NCBI GenBank assembly: GCA_046635845.1
Contig: JAQQXN010000001.1
DNA from: UBA168 sp011055275
GTDB taxonomy: Archaea > Thermoproteota > Thermoprotei_A > Marsarchaeales > UBA168
DNA: 64,000 bases
Direction: 5' to 3' (one strand)
Shown: piece by piece, positions 8,653 through 16,696 of the stretch
Numbering within the stretch: the stretch's first letter is position 1
Layout of the letters: the number at the start of each line of letters is the position of its first letter
The notes under the pieces: generated by a model
What the model was told of the DNA's origin: nothing
Databases searched by the model: none
The model's input: only the letters and a program-made list of their open reading frames with translations
Translations under genes and position numbers: made by a program

Positions 8653-9975
8653 TTGCAAAAAACGTATGGATCTATCTGGCTGGACGACCGGTTTAACGCC
8701 ATTTCCCTCATAACCTACATGCTTCTCGTGCTTCTGGCCTCCGCTTTTCTAACAAACTGGTTTTCGTTGGGCGACTTCTCGTTTGGCACGGTAGAGTGGT
8801 ACCACGCGGTCATGATACCATTCACGCTATTTCTCATGATAGTTGCGGCCGCTTCGGTCGGACTTGGAAACAGGATAAGGGCTGCACTTAACCTGAGCAC
8901 TTATCCCGTGATAGCGACCACCCTCTTAGGCATAGGTTTTATGGGCTCTCCTGTGGGCACCGTCGCTGAGGGCGTGAGGGACGCATGGGTCATGCTCCTC
9001 GCGGTGATTTTCGACGTTGGTTTGTTGATATTTCCGTTCAAGGAAAAAGAAAGGTTCAAGCAAGTGTTCGGCGCTTACGTGCTGTTGTTCGTGGCTTCAG
9101 TTTCTGCTACACTTGCTGGACTTTACGGACTGCTTGTTGCACAGGGGATGTTCGTGGGCTACTCTTCCATGCCTTTCCTTCAGTCATACATAAACGGGCT
9201 CGGGATAAACGCCTCAACGTTTGAAGGAAACTTGGTCACCTCTCACTCTCATGAAATGCTTCCAGCTGTGATGGGAGGTATAGTTGCCCTTACCGCCTTC
9301 ATGGTTCATTATGAGAAGCTGGACCCCGGAAAACGGAAGCTGGTGAACGTCGGAATGCTTGTTTCGACCTTCGGCGTCATAAGCATGAGCTACCTTTACT
9401 TGATATCGGGCTTAGGAACGTACTCCATACCCACAATAGCGCCCTTTGGGCCAGGAGGTATGAATGGCTTGGCTCTGGACGACAGCCAGACAGGGATCGT
9501 GGGTTGGGGGGCGCTGATATCCCTGGTGGGGCTATGGCCATTCGTAAAGAGGAGTTCAGTTAGAATTGCCTCCGTGCTCACCTGGATTTTTGCGATGCTG
9601 GCGCTAATAGGGATTGGCTATTACATCGAGTTCAACGAAAGCTACTATGGGTTCGGATCTCCAGGTGTACCTCCGAATGGAGGGCCCGGTTACGCGCATG
9701 ACGACGCTTTTATGAGTGGACATCTCATGTATCCCTTCTTCTTCCTACCTTTGCTCGCCGCGGTCACTATATATTTGGACTGGAAGCTTCCTGAGGGATC
9801 GCGCATAAGGCCTCTGGTTTACTGGTTATCGCTTTCCGGCATGGTACTGGGCCTCATAGGACTTGCCGTCTTCTTCGTAACTCTGATACCCTACGTGGAA
9901 GCGGCGGGGGTCGCGCTAATGGGTGTTGCCATGGCGGTAGGTCTTGCCGGACTGTATGGTCAAAAACTTCGTTGA
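8653..9975 (+). CDS. Histidine-rich polytopic membrane protein, possibly haem-binding
   Basis: About 440 residues with roughly a dozen hydrophobic segments. Histidines cluster at predicted membrane borders: EWYHAVMIP, TSHSHEMLPAVMGG and YAHDDAFMSGHLMYP. Paired HxH and spaced His in helices recall cbb3/NorB-like haem-copper oxidase subunit I relatives and NnrS-type haem proteins, but I see no complete haem-copper ligand set, so the function is open. The frame continues upstream to a GTG at 8572. A TATA-like box at 8621-8630 favours TTG 8653. The gene lies between the phosphate carrier and the convergent UbiD gene, whose end it overlaps by 16 bp. No cytochrome or Rieske partners are adjacent. 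Confidence 0.6.
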   Translation: MQKTYGSIWLDDRFNAISLITYMLLVLLASAFLTNWFSLGDFSFGTVEWYHAVMIPFTLFLMIVAAASVGLGNRIRAALNLSTYPVIATTLLGIGFMGSPVGTVAEGVRDAWVMLLAVIFDVGLLIFPFKEKERFKQVFGAYVLLFVASVSATLAGLYGLLVAQGMFVGYSSMPFLQSYINGLGINASTFEGNLVTSHSHEMLPAVMGGIVALTAFMVHYEKLDPGKRKLVNVGMLVSTFGVISMSYLYLISGLGTYSIPTIAPFGPGGMNGLALDDSQTGIVGWGALISLVGLWPFVKRSSVRIASVLTWIFAMLALIGIGYYIEFNESYYGFGSPGVPPNGGPGYAHDDAFMSGHLMYPFFFLPLLAAVTIYLDWKLPEGSRIRPLVYWLSLSGMVLGLIGLAVFFVTLIPYVEAAGVALMGVAMAVGLAGLYGQKLR

Positions 9976-11540
9976 TTTTTTAAAGCCTCGCGTAAGAGGC
10001 GGCCTCTAACCCTGTTGATTACTTCGGGAGGAAGCTGCGGTATTTCCCCAACTACCCTTGTCGCGTCTATGTCGATGCCATCTCTTCTTATGTCTATGTC
10101 TTCGTCTGGTTTCACCCGTGTGGCAAGGACCCACGCGAGGGTATCCTCATCTGCTTTCTCGACATCCCTAGGGAACCTGATGTTTATTACTCCCTGCGAA
10201 GTCTTTGCCGTGTCTATAGCTAAAAGGACCTGTCCACCTCCTAGGAGCCTTACAGATAACCCATCGCCTTTCACGGAAAACGACGCGTTTCCAGAGCTGA
10301 CGGCTATGAGCTTAGCAGAAGTTCCCTCCGCTCCGGTCGGGTTGGAGCCTATGGAGTAAAGCCCCTTCACGATCTCGACTCTTTCTGGAGAGTAACTTGC
10401 GGCCAGGTTAGCTAAGATACGGTACAGGGAGAGGTTCGTATGCCCCTCGTTTACGAGCGCCAACTTCGAGAAAAGGGGATCTGATGCAAGCAAAAGCAGT
10501 CCCAGCTGCTTTGCCAGGCCCGCCTGAGGAGGATCGACATATCCCAATACCATGTAATTGGAAGCACGCTGAGGCCAGAAAAGCCTGTAAGTGTGCCCAG
10601 GAGGCATGACCGAGTTCGTCACCCTTTGCACGGCCGCATGCCTTGGGAACGAGAACAGGTTAATGTGTTCGTTGGAATTAGATGGCTGAACGTCATAGTA
10701 TATGGCATCTTTTCTCCTTAAAATCGATTTCACGCGTGCGACGTTCTTTGTGGAGTCAAGCCCCACGTAGCCCGTGTACTCGCTAAATGGCCCCTCGTCG
10801 AAGCTCTCGGGTAACACCTCGGCCTCAAGGGCGATCTCGGCCTCGGCCGGCAGTGGGATGTCGTTCTCAACGCCCTCCGTTAGGGTAAGCGATAGGGCGC
10901 TTGCCGCCTTCTTGTACTCGTTCTCAGTGAATGACGCTGCTAGCAGGTATAACAGCGGGTGAACTCCAACGATTACCGTTATGGGCATTGGGATGTTCCT
11001 CTTGAGTGCTTTCTGAACGTACGTGTAAAAGTGGCCCTTTGAGCCGCAATCGAAAGCGTACCTGTCCTTTCCGATAAGCTGTATTCTCGTGAAGCTAAGG
11101 TTAACCTCCTCTTTCCTTTCTGGATTTCTGGATGTCACTATGCCACCGGTTATGTAGCGTTGAAACCCCTTTCTCGTGCCATCTTGTATGAAGTGAACTG
11201 GCACGGGAAGCCGAAAGACATCTACGTCATTACCTGTGATTACGACCTCCTTGACGGGCGCATCTTCTGACATGCGTGGACTTCCCTCGTTTCCAGTTAC
11301 GAAGTTCCAACGATCAAAGGCAGAGGTGGGTTGGTCTGCTCCCAGCGCAAAGGCCAGTCTCTCCTCGCTTCCCAGAGCGTTTGTTGCCATGCGAAAGCCG
11401 TCATAACCCTTCACACCTTCGAAAAGTATAACCGGATTCTTCTCTTGGAGGGCGTAGTAACATGCAGTCGGCTCGTAGTTTGGGTCGACCTCATCAAGTC
11501 TAACCAAGTCTGAAGGGTTTGCGCGCTCGTATGCTTCCAA
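9960..11540 (-). CDS. UbiD family (prenylated-FMN-type) decarboxylase
   Basis: 526 residues with the UbiD order of motifs: GIVTSRNPERKEEVNLSFTR early, VIVGVHPLLYLLAAS in the middle, then GPFSEYTGYVG, the acid-containing active-site segment. UbiD enzymes reversibly decarboxylate aromatic or alpha,beta-unsaturated acids using prenylated FMN made by UbiX, which is not in this window. The start is a TTG at 11538-11540, decided by a perfect AAGGAG four bases upstream; no ATG or GTG is available in the preceding frame. The APC transporter gene ends 26 bases before this start on the same strand, so transporter and decarboxylase probably form an operon that imports and decarboxylates an acid. Substrate unknown. 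Confidence 0.85.
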   Translation of the reverse strand: MEAYERANPSDLVRLDEVDPNYEPTACYYALQEKNPVILFEGVKGYDGFRMATNALGSEERLAFALGADQPTSAFDRWNFVTGNEGSPRMSEDAPVKEVVITGNDVDVFRLPVPVHFIQDGTRKGFQRYITGGIVTSRNPERKEEVNLSFTRIQLIGKDRYAFDCGSKGHFYTYVQKALKRNIPMPITVIVGVHPLLYLLAASFTENEYKKAASALSLTLTEGVENDIPLPAEAEIALEAEVLPESFDEGPFSEYTGYVGLDSTKNVARVKSILRRKDAIYYDVQPSNSNEHINLFSFPRHAAVQRVTNSVMPPGHTYRLFWPQRASNYMVLGYVDPPQAGLAKQLGLLLLASDPLFSKLALVNEGHTNLSLYRILANLAASYSPERVEIVKGLYSIGSNPTGAEGTSAKLIAVSSGNASFSVKGDGLSVRLLGGGQVLLAIDTAKTSQGVINIRFPRDVEKADEDTLAWVLATRVKPDEDIDIRRDGIDIDATRVVGEIPQLPPEVINRVRGRLLREALKNQRSF

Positions 11541-11544
11541 AAAA

Positions 11545-11550
11545 CTCCTT
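11545..11550 (-). promoter_or_regulatory. Shine-Dalgarno AAGGAG fixing a TTG start
   Basis: AAGGAG on the minus strand lies four bases upstream of TTG 11538-11540. It sits inside an operon junction, where archaea tend to use Shine-Dalgarno sites, and decides the UbiD start. Confidence 0.65.
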
Positions 11551-11565
11551 AGGGATAACGGGGGA

Positions 11566-12915
11566 TCACCTTGCTCTGAATACGGCCATTAGGGCGCTTG
11601 CAATCACGAAAGCCACGAAAACGACGGTGCCAATTATCACCGGGGAACTTATTGAAAGGAACGTGCCATAGAACACAAACGCCAAAGCTATCACGGCCGC
11701 CGCGACAAGCAACACGTCCATCGCTGTGTACCTGCCCCCGGAGTTCTTTATGGCGCTTGGCATCGATGCGTTTATGAGAACGTGAACGAGCAGGGTTCCG
11801 AGGGTAGCTGCGGTGGCGGTGAAAAGAAATGCGTTGAAACCACCCAGCAAGATCGTTGAAAGGGACGCTATGGCTAAGGCCGTGAAAAAGGTGACAAAGG
11901 CAGCCACATGCGGTGTGAGTCTTTTGCCGTGAACGCTGGACACTGGCGCTGGGAGTATCCCATCCCTTCCCATATCGAACATGACCCTTGAGGTGCTGTT
12001 TGTCAAAACGACTGCTCCCGTGAAAAGGCTATTTATAAACAGGACGGCCAGCAAAGCCGCGGCATATGGACTTATCTCATCATAAACAAGCGAAACGCCC
12101 GGGACAAGCGCTGATGCGTAGGTGCCCATCTGAGAAGGACCCCATGCAACGGTAAAAGCGTAAGCGGAGAAAATGAAGAACGCGCCCAATATGAGCGCGG
12201 TAAATATGAGGGCTTTGCTGATGCTTGACTTCGGATTTTTGGCCTCCTCACCCAGTGGGGTAGAGTTACCGAAGCCGGCGAATGCCGTGTACATGAAAAG
12301 CATCCCAAGCGCTATCCCGGATAGTCCCCCGGTAGCGTACTTGGGAGTGAAAACGGCGAGCGTGTTATTTTTGCTTATCAGTATGAGCGCTGCTCCCAAG
12401 ATCACCACCGTGGTCATTTCTATTGCTGCCATGATGAAGGAAAACCTAGTTGACTCGCGTATTCCTGCGTAAGAGAGCGAAAAGGCAAGGCCTAGCGTTA
12501 CCAGCAGAAGGAGGAACCATAGATAGGACGGTATGTTTACGTTGAATACTTCTGAAAGCATGGCTGGAACGAAAACCGACATGCTCAAACCCACAAAGGA
12601 TATGGCCATGATCTGGTAAAAAACGTACATCATGCCAGTGAACACGCCCAGCTTCCTTCCATATCCCGCCTTGACGTAGGCGTAATACCCTCCTGCGCTA
12701 GCCACGCGCTTGGAAACCCGACTAATGATGGTCGCGTTTAAGAGCACCAGAAGGAATGCCAATAGCGCGCTTAATGGAAGGGATCCTAGGGCAAACGCCG
12801 CAGCTCCGGTCATGGTAGCCACCGCTGCCCCAGCCGGAGCCACCGCGGCTATACCCTGAAAGAGGACTTCCGCAAACCCGATCGCGTCTTTCCTTAACGT
12901 TACCTGTTTCTGCAT
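11566..12915 (-). CDS. APC superfamily amino-acid/organic-acid permease
   Basis: About 449 residues with some 12 hydrophobic segments. The first helix has IAAVAPAGAAVATMTGAAAF, the broken-helix substrate site of APC carriers, followed by SRVSKRVASAGGYYAYVKAGYGRKLG, the family's conserved loop. EEAKNPKSSISKAL marks the cytoplasmic loop after TM6. It probably imports an amino acid or related acid by proton or cation symport. The frame extends back to 13005, but the ATG at 12915 precedes the first conserved segment, and a TATA-like box (12942-12953, minus strand) suits it. It is the first gene of an operon with the UbiD gene. Confidence 0.85.
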   Translation of the reverse strand: MQKQVTLRKDAIGFAEVLFQGIAAVAPAGAAVATMTGAAAFALGSLPLSALLAFLLVLLNATIISRVSKRVASAGGYYAYVKAGYGRKLGVFTGMMYVFYQIMAISFVGLSMSVFVPAMLSEVFNVNIPSYLWFLLLLVTLGLAFSLSYAGIRESTRFSFIMAAIEMTTVVILGAALILISKNNTLAVFTPKYATGGLSGIALGMLFMYTAFAGFGNSTPLGEEAKNPKSSISKALIFTALILGAFFIFSAYAFTVAWGPSQMGTYASALVPGVSLVYDEISPYAAALLAVLFINSLFTGAVVLTNSTSRVMFDMGRDGILPAPVSSVHGKRLTPHVAAFVTFFTALAIASLSTILLGGFNAFLFTATAATLGTLLVHVLINASMPSAIKNSGGRYTAMDVLLVAAAVIALAFVFYGTFLSISSPVIIGTVVFVAFVIASALMAVFRAR

Positions 12916-13010
12916 TTTGAAACTGACATGTATCGATATTGGCATTAATAAGAGTATTTGTACGCATAAGTACACGAGTTCCAAATCAACGTTCTTTGAT
13001 AACAAAAACC

Positions 13011-13018
13011 TTTAAATC
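13011..13018 (+). promoter_or_regulatory. TATA-like box for the dihydrolipoamide-dehydrogenase-like gene
   Basis: TTTAAATC, preceded by ACC, is centred about 25 bases before the ATG at 13038, consistent with leaderless initiation. It lies back to back with the divergent APC promoter. Confidence 0.5.
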
Positions 13019-13037
13019 CTGAGGGCCGGCTGAGAAA

Positions 13038-14384
13038 ATGAGATTGGAATACGACGTTATTTACTTGGGCGGAGGGCCAGGAGGCTACGTGGGCGCGGTG
13101 ACCAGCGCTTCTCTGGGAAAGAAGGTGGCTGTGGTGGAGAGGAAGAAGATCGGTGGGACGTGCGTTAACGTAGGCTGCATTCCCGCAGACGCGGCGCTGG
13201 CCGCCGCGGAGACGCTCTACTCCGCCGAACTAGGTGTATTTAACGGTAGCATATCTCTCGACTTCAAGGCAAACGTTCAGAGGGCCAGAGACATAGCTAA
13301 GAGGACATCGGAAACCGCGACCTACGTGCTCCAAAGCCTGAACGTTGACGTGATAAACGGCGGGGGTAAGCTCGTCGAAAAAGGGGTGCAAGTGAATGGC
13401 GAGACCTTGCACTCCGAAAACGTGGTCTTGGCGACGGGAGCAACGCCCATTATGCCAGATGTGGACGGATTAGACCTTAAGAGGGTCATAACCAGGGAGA
13501 ACTTTTGGGAGTTACAAGAACTTCCTAAAAAGGTGGTCGTCCTCGAAGGAGGGGAACCTTCCTCAGACATCCTTGAGCTGTCGCAGATCCTTGCAGCGGG
13601 CGGAGCGAGCGTGAAGTTCTTGGACGAAAACGATGAGATATTGCCTTGGGAAGACGCTGAGCTCGCGGCTTCGCTTAGGGAAAGCTTGAGCAAGAGGGGC
13701 TTCGAGTTCAACATGGGAATAGAGCCAAAAGAGGTAAAAGGCAACAAGGTCGTTTACGCTCAAAACGATGAGGAAAAGGAAGCCGAGTTTGACGCCCTTC
13801 TGGTGTCATATGGGTGGATGCCGAACGTTGAGCACACGGGAGCAGAGCAGCTCGGCGTTGAAACCGAGCTCGGTTTCATAAAAGTGGATGAGACGGGCCG
13901 CACCAACCTACCCTGGCTTTACGCGGTAGGAGACGTCACGACTCACCTGGGCGCAGCCTCCGCAATGCACATGGGGAGGGTTGTCGCGCTTAACGTTGCA
14001 GGGAGGCACGTCACCATGGATTACAACCAGTTCCCCCGTGGTTGTGCCACTATCCCCGAACTTGAAGGAGTCGGGCTCACCGAGGAGGGAGCGAGGAGGG
14101 TCGGCATAAACCCCGTTGTGGGGACCGCGTATTTGGCGGCAAATGAAAAAGCCATAGTGGAGGGGCGGCCTGAGGGCTTGGTCAAGATAGTGTCTGACGA
14201 CAAAGGCAACATAATAGGAGGAGGGGTGCTGGGTTCTCATGCGTCCGAGGTAATTCATGAGATAGTTCTCGCCATGAGGATGAAAGCCACCGTGGCGGAC
14301 CTTGCACTTTCCAACTTTGAGCATGCCACCATATCGGAATCGGTTCAGGAGGCCGCTCTTAAGGCCTTTTCAAGCTTGGGGTGA
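13038..14384 (+). CDS. Dihydrolipoamide dehydrogenase-like pyridine nucleotide-disulfide oxidoreductase
   Basis: 448 residues in the classic order. The FAD motif is YLGGGPGGYVGAVTSA. The redox pair in GGTCVNVGC is C42 and C47. A second Rossmann region (KKVVVLEGGEPSSDILELSQ) has an altered NAD motif that lacks the usual GxGxxG. YAVGDVTTHLG is the FAD-binding end. The dimer-interface motif reads FEHATISES where HAHPTLSE is usual, so the catalytic His-Glu pair is kept. No 2-oxoacid dehydrogenase genes are adjacent, and a separate disulfide or metal reductase role is possible. CoxG follows after 6 bp, so the two probably share a transcript. The nucleotide specificity is uncertain because of the altered motif. 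Confidence 0.8.
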   Translation: MRLEYDVIYLGGGPGGYVGAVTSASLGKKVAVVERKKIGGTCVNVGCIPADAALAAAETLYSAELGVFNGSISLDFKANVQRARDIAKRTSETATYVLQSLNVDVINGGGKLVEKGVQVNGETLHSENVVLATGATPIMPDVDGLDLKRVITRENFWELQELPKKVVVLEGGEPSSDILELSQILAAGGASVKFLDENDEILPWEDAELAASLRESLSKRGFEFNMGIEPKEVKGNKVVYAQNDEEKEAEFDALLVSYGWMPNVEHTGAEQLGVETELGFIKVDETGRTNLPWLYAVGDVTTHLGAASAMHMGRVVALNVAGRHVTMDYNQFPRGCATIPELEGVGLTEEGARRVGINPVVGTAYLAANEKAIVEGRPEGLVKIVSDDKGNIIGGGVLGSHASEVIHEIVLAMRMKATVADLALSNFEHATISESVQEAALKAFSSLG

Positions 14385-14390
14385 TGTGAA

Positions 14391-14858
14391 ATGACAAGCA
14401 TGAATGGGAGAATAGAGCTGAGCGCTTCCAAGTCGAAGGTGCTGGCCTTCGTTACGGACCCAGATCAGTTTTCAACCTGCCTACCGAACGTGCAGGAGTT
14501 TGAGAAGAAGACCCCGCAGGAATTTACCGCGAAGTTCAAGGTTGAGCTTCCGACTGACATGAGAAAAGGCCTTCTGGCTAATTTGGCCAACGTTGGCATA
14601 AAGATGAACTTCAAGAGCGAGGTGGCTGGCGATTCTGTAAGCATACATGGGGAGGGAAGGTCCATGGGCATGAAGGTGAGCATCGATCTAAAGATGGTCG
14701 TATCGGAGGCCGCTGGCAAGACGGGCATCGATTGGAACGCGGACGTGAACGCGGGCATGATACTGAAGCTTATGGGAGAAGATAACTTCAAGAAGGTAGC
14801 TGACGAAATAATAAATCAGCTGGTGTCAGCCGTTAAGGCAAAGCTAGAAACTGCGTGA
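14391..14858 (+). CDS. CoxG/SRPBCC family protein
   Basis: 155 residues starting MTSMNGRIEL, with the SRPBCC (START-like) layout: KVLAFVTDPDQFSTCLPNV after the first strand and a long C-terminal helix FKKVADEIINQLVSAVKAKL. CoxG-type proteins help insert or anchor aerobic CO-dehydrogenase-type molybdenum hydroxylases, but the fold also binds hydrophobic ligands generally. No CoxLMS genes lie in this window. The start is 6 bp after the flavoprotein stop, with a GTGATGTGA stretch as a weak ribosome site. The role here is uncertain; the family call is good. Confidence 0.75.
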   Translation: MTSMNGRIELSASKSKVLAFVTDPDQFSTCLPNVQEFEKKTPQEFTAKFKVELPTDMRKGLLANLANVGIKMNFKSEVAGDSVSIHGEGRSMGMKVSIDLKMVVSEAAGKTGIDWNADVNAGMILKLMGEDNFKKVADEIINQLVSAVKAKLETA

Positions 14859-14864
14859 GACAGG

Positions 14865-14877
14865 CTTAAATTTTTTA
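14865..14877 (+). promoter_or_regulatory. TATA-like box before the frameshifted aldo-keto reductase
   Basis: CTTAAATTTTTTA is centred near 14869, about 24 bases before the ATG at 14893. This places a leaderless start at that ATG although it is one frame away from the body of the gene. The T-run may also end the CoxG transcript. Confidence 0.5.
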
Positions 14878-14892
14878 TCGCTGAATTGAGCC

Positions 14893-15778
14893 ATGATACA
14901 ACAAGGAACTGGGAAAAACGGGAGAAAGGCTTCCCGTAATAGGGCTTGGCACATGGCAGCTCGGAGAAGGTAGCGGCGAAGAAGCGCTCGTGGCGGGAGC
15001 CGAGACAGGCGCCAAGTTCATCGATACGGCGGAGATATATCATACGGAGCCGCTTGTGGGAAGGGCTCTTTCCCGGATCAGGGCGAAGGGAATCGGCGTT
15101 TTTGTGGCCACGAAGGTGTGGCCAACCCATTTCCACCACGACGACGTCATTAAGTCATGCGAGGGAAGCCTGAAGAGGCTTGGCCTAAGCACCATCGACC
15201 TCTACCAGCTCCACTGGCCAAATCCCTCCGTTCCCATATCGGAAACGGTGAAGGCCATGGAAGAGCTGGTGGACCAGGGGAAAATAAGGTACATAGGAGT
15301 AAGCAACTTCTCGGTCAAACAGCTTGAGGAGGCAAGGGCCTCGATGAAGAAGTACGACTTGGTTTCAGATCAAGTCGAGTACAGTCCCTTCAACAGGGAG
15401 GCAGAAAATGAGCTTATGCCCTACTGCGAAAAGGAGAAAATAACGATAATAGCTTATAGCCCGCTTGGGCACGGCCAGCTCTTCAAGGACAGCGAGCTGA
15501 GGATTATGCTCGAGAAGATCGGCAACGCTCACGGGAAGAGCTGGGTTCAGGCTGCTCTGGCTTGGCTCGTCTCCAAGCCGCAGGTGGTAGCCATACCCAA
15601 GGCATCCACGCCAGAGCACGCGGTGGAGGACGCAGGAGCTGGAGATCTGGTGCTTACCGCGGAAGAGACCTCTTCTTTAGACGATTACCTCAAGGACTAT
15701 CTGTCATCGGGATCGTTCAGGCGTAGGGCTTTTAGGGCGCTTCTCTCTGCGTACATAAGGTTAGGAAGCGCACTTTAA
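14893..15778 (+). CDS. Aldo-keto reductase with an apparent +1 frameshift near the start
   Basis: The body is a clear aldo-keto reductase (NAD(P)H-dependent carbonyl reductase). It has LPVIGLGTW, then FIDTAEIYH (catalytic Asp and Tyr), VATKVWP (Lys), LYQLHWPNP (His), VSNFSV and VVAIPKASTP. The canonical N-terminus KELGKTGERLPVIGLGTW is encoded from 14897 in frame 2. That frame is closed by TGA at 14894-14896 and offers no ATG, GTG or TTG until GTG 14990, which would remove the first strand. An ATG at 14893, well placed after a TATA-like box, reads in frame 1 and would need a +1 shift within about five codons. This is a sequencing error, a recent mutation, a rare start such as CTG, or recoding. 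Confidence 0.75.
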
Positions 15779-15820
15779 AGGTCGTTTTCGGATTCTTAGT
15801 AGCTAGCCTTTATATGAGAA

Positions 15821-15830
15821 GGCTTAAATG
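15821..15830 (+). promoter_or_regulatory. TATA-like box for the DUF981 gene
   Basis: GGCTTAAATG is centred about 22 bases before the ATG at 15847. A second A/T-rich box (CCTTTATATG, 15807-15816) lies about 35 bases before it. The pair suggests start 15847 rather than the in-frame ATG at 15814. Confidence 0.45.
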
Positions 15831-15846
15831 CGGTAACCCTCATCAT

Positions 15847-16416
15847 ATGAAAATGACTGGATTTGTAGACTTCTTGAGTACGCTTGGTTACCTGTTGCTG
15901 GTAGCTGACGTTTACGCTGGCTACATGCTATTTAGGCTGATCAGGGGAGGTTCCATAACGCGCGAGGCAGGAGCAGTACCACTTAGTCTTGGGTTGGCGT
16001 CCATGGGCTTAGGGCTAGCTATGGACGTTGACTGGCCGTTACCTGGTCCCTTTAACTTCATATTTGGAGATCCCTTCCTGCTGTTTGCAGTCCTGTTAAT
16101 CGCCGCAGGGCTCGAGATTTTGGCCTTTGGAAACCTAAATTACATAGAAGGACTGGCCGTCCCAGTGGGTCTGATAGCGATACTCTACGGGATAATTATA
16201 GCCCATAACTCCTTGGATCCAATATATGTTTGGGGTATGTTCATGCTGCAGGGTCTATCCGGGATATTTGCAGGTCCCGCGTTCGCTAACAGCAAGAAGA
16301 GGTACCTGCTTTGGATAGCGTTATTGCTGATAGTGCTTGCAGCACTTCTCACCGCAGCCGTGTGCGTGGAGACGAGCTTCGAGCATGTTGGCGAGTTCGC
16401 CAAGTACTACCCGTGA
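15847..16416 (+). CDS. DUF981 family membrane protein
   Basis: About 189 residues with five or six hydrophobic segments. Family features include MTGFVDFLSTLGYLLLVADVYAGY at the start, LGLAMDVDWPLPGPFNFIFGDP, and IYVWGMFMLQGLSGIFAGPAFA. DUF981 is a small archaeal membrane family of unknown function. The conserved acidic and proline-rich loop between helices 2 and 3 (DVDWPLPGPFNFIFGDP) would face one side of the membrane. A run of T residues directly after the stop probably ends transcription. No neighbour hints at its role. Confidence 0.75.
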   Translation: MKMTGFVDFLSTLGYLLLVADVYAGYMLFRLIRGGSITREAGAVPLSLGLASMGLGLAMDVDWPLPGPFNFIFGDPFLLFAVLLIAAGLEILAFGNLNYIEGLAVPVGLIAILYGIIIAHNSLDPIYVWGMFMLQGLSGIFAGPAFANSKKRYLLWIALLLIVLAALLTAAVCVETSFEHVGEFAKYYP

Positions 16417-16429
16417 TTTTTTGTTTTTT
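16417..16429 (+). terminator. Oligo-T terminator after DUF981
   Basis: Six T, a G and six more T follow the TGA stop directly. This is the usual archaeal factor-independent termination signal, without a preceding hairpin. Confidence 0.6.
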
Positions 16430-16436
16430 GACGGGC

Positions 16437-16596
16437 AAGATGCGGATGCTTGCCCTAATGCGAGAAACCTTCAGCCTTTCGCTCTAATAAGCAGGCCGAA
16501 GTCGCCCTTAGGGATCTGCCCGCCTGCGAAAGCGCGAGGGCTTCCAACGAGGGCTTCCAACCGGAGAGAGGCCCTTGCCGGCGGTGCCCTCCCTCG
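16437..16596 (+). repeat. 160-bp repeat, copy A (second copy at 34376-34535)
   Basis: This stretch is identical base for base to 34376-34535, in the same orientation. The first part equals the last 16 codons and stop of the ABC permease at 32864-34426. The rest is G/C-rich non-coding sequence with a tandem 13-base repeat (CGAGGGCTTCCAA twice, about 16537-16562) and a TGCGAAAGCG GNRA-type mini-hairpin. Copy A sits after DUF981, away from any permease gene, so it is a displaced segment. No terminal inverted repeats or target duplication are visible. Confidence 0.85.
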
Positions 16597-16607
16597 CTTC
16601 GCGGGAA

Positions 16608-16635
16608 GGCGCTCGCGTGCGTGCCGGTGAGCGCC
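16608..16635. repeat. Hairpin with 7-bp G/C arms beside repeat copy A
   Basis: GGCGCTC (16608-16614) pairs with GAGCGCC (16629-16635) around a 14-base loop. It directly follows repeat copy A and is not present after copy B. It could be a terminator of the convergent Gfo/Idh/MocA gene or part of a structured RNA. Confidence 0.4.
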
Positions 16636-16696
16636 AAGGTGAACAGCCCTCGCGACCGCCCGACGAGCCAAAGCCCCTTCTGTTATATGGCTTAGT

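Noticed and set aside
16337..16630. Plus-strand open frame across repeat copy A.
   Set aside because: It starts inside DUF981 and runs through a non-coding duplicated segment and hairpin; it has no family likeness and a basic, Arg-rich composition typical of G/C-rich shadow frames.
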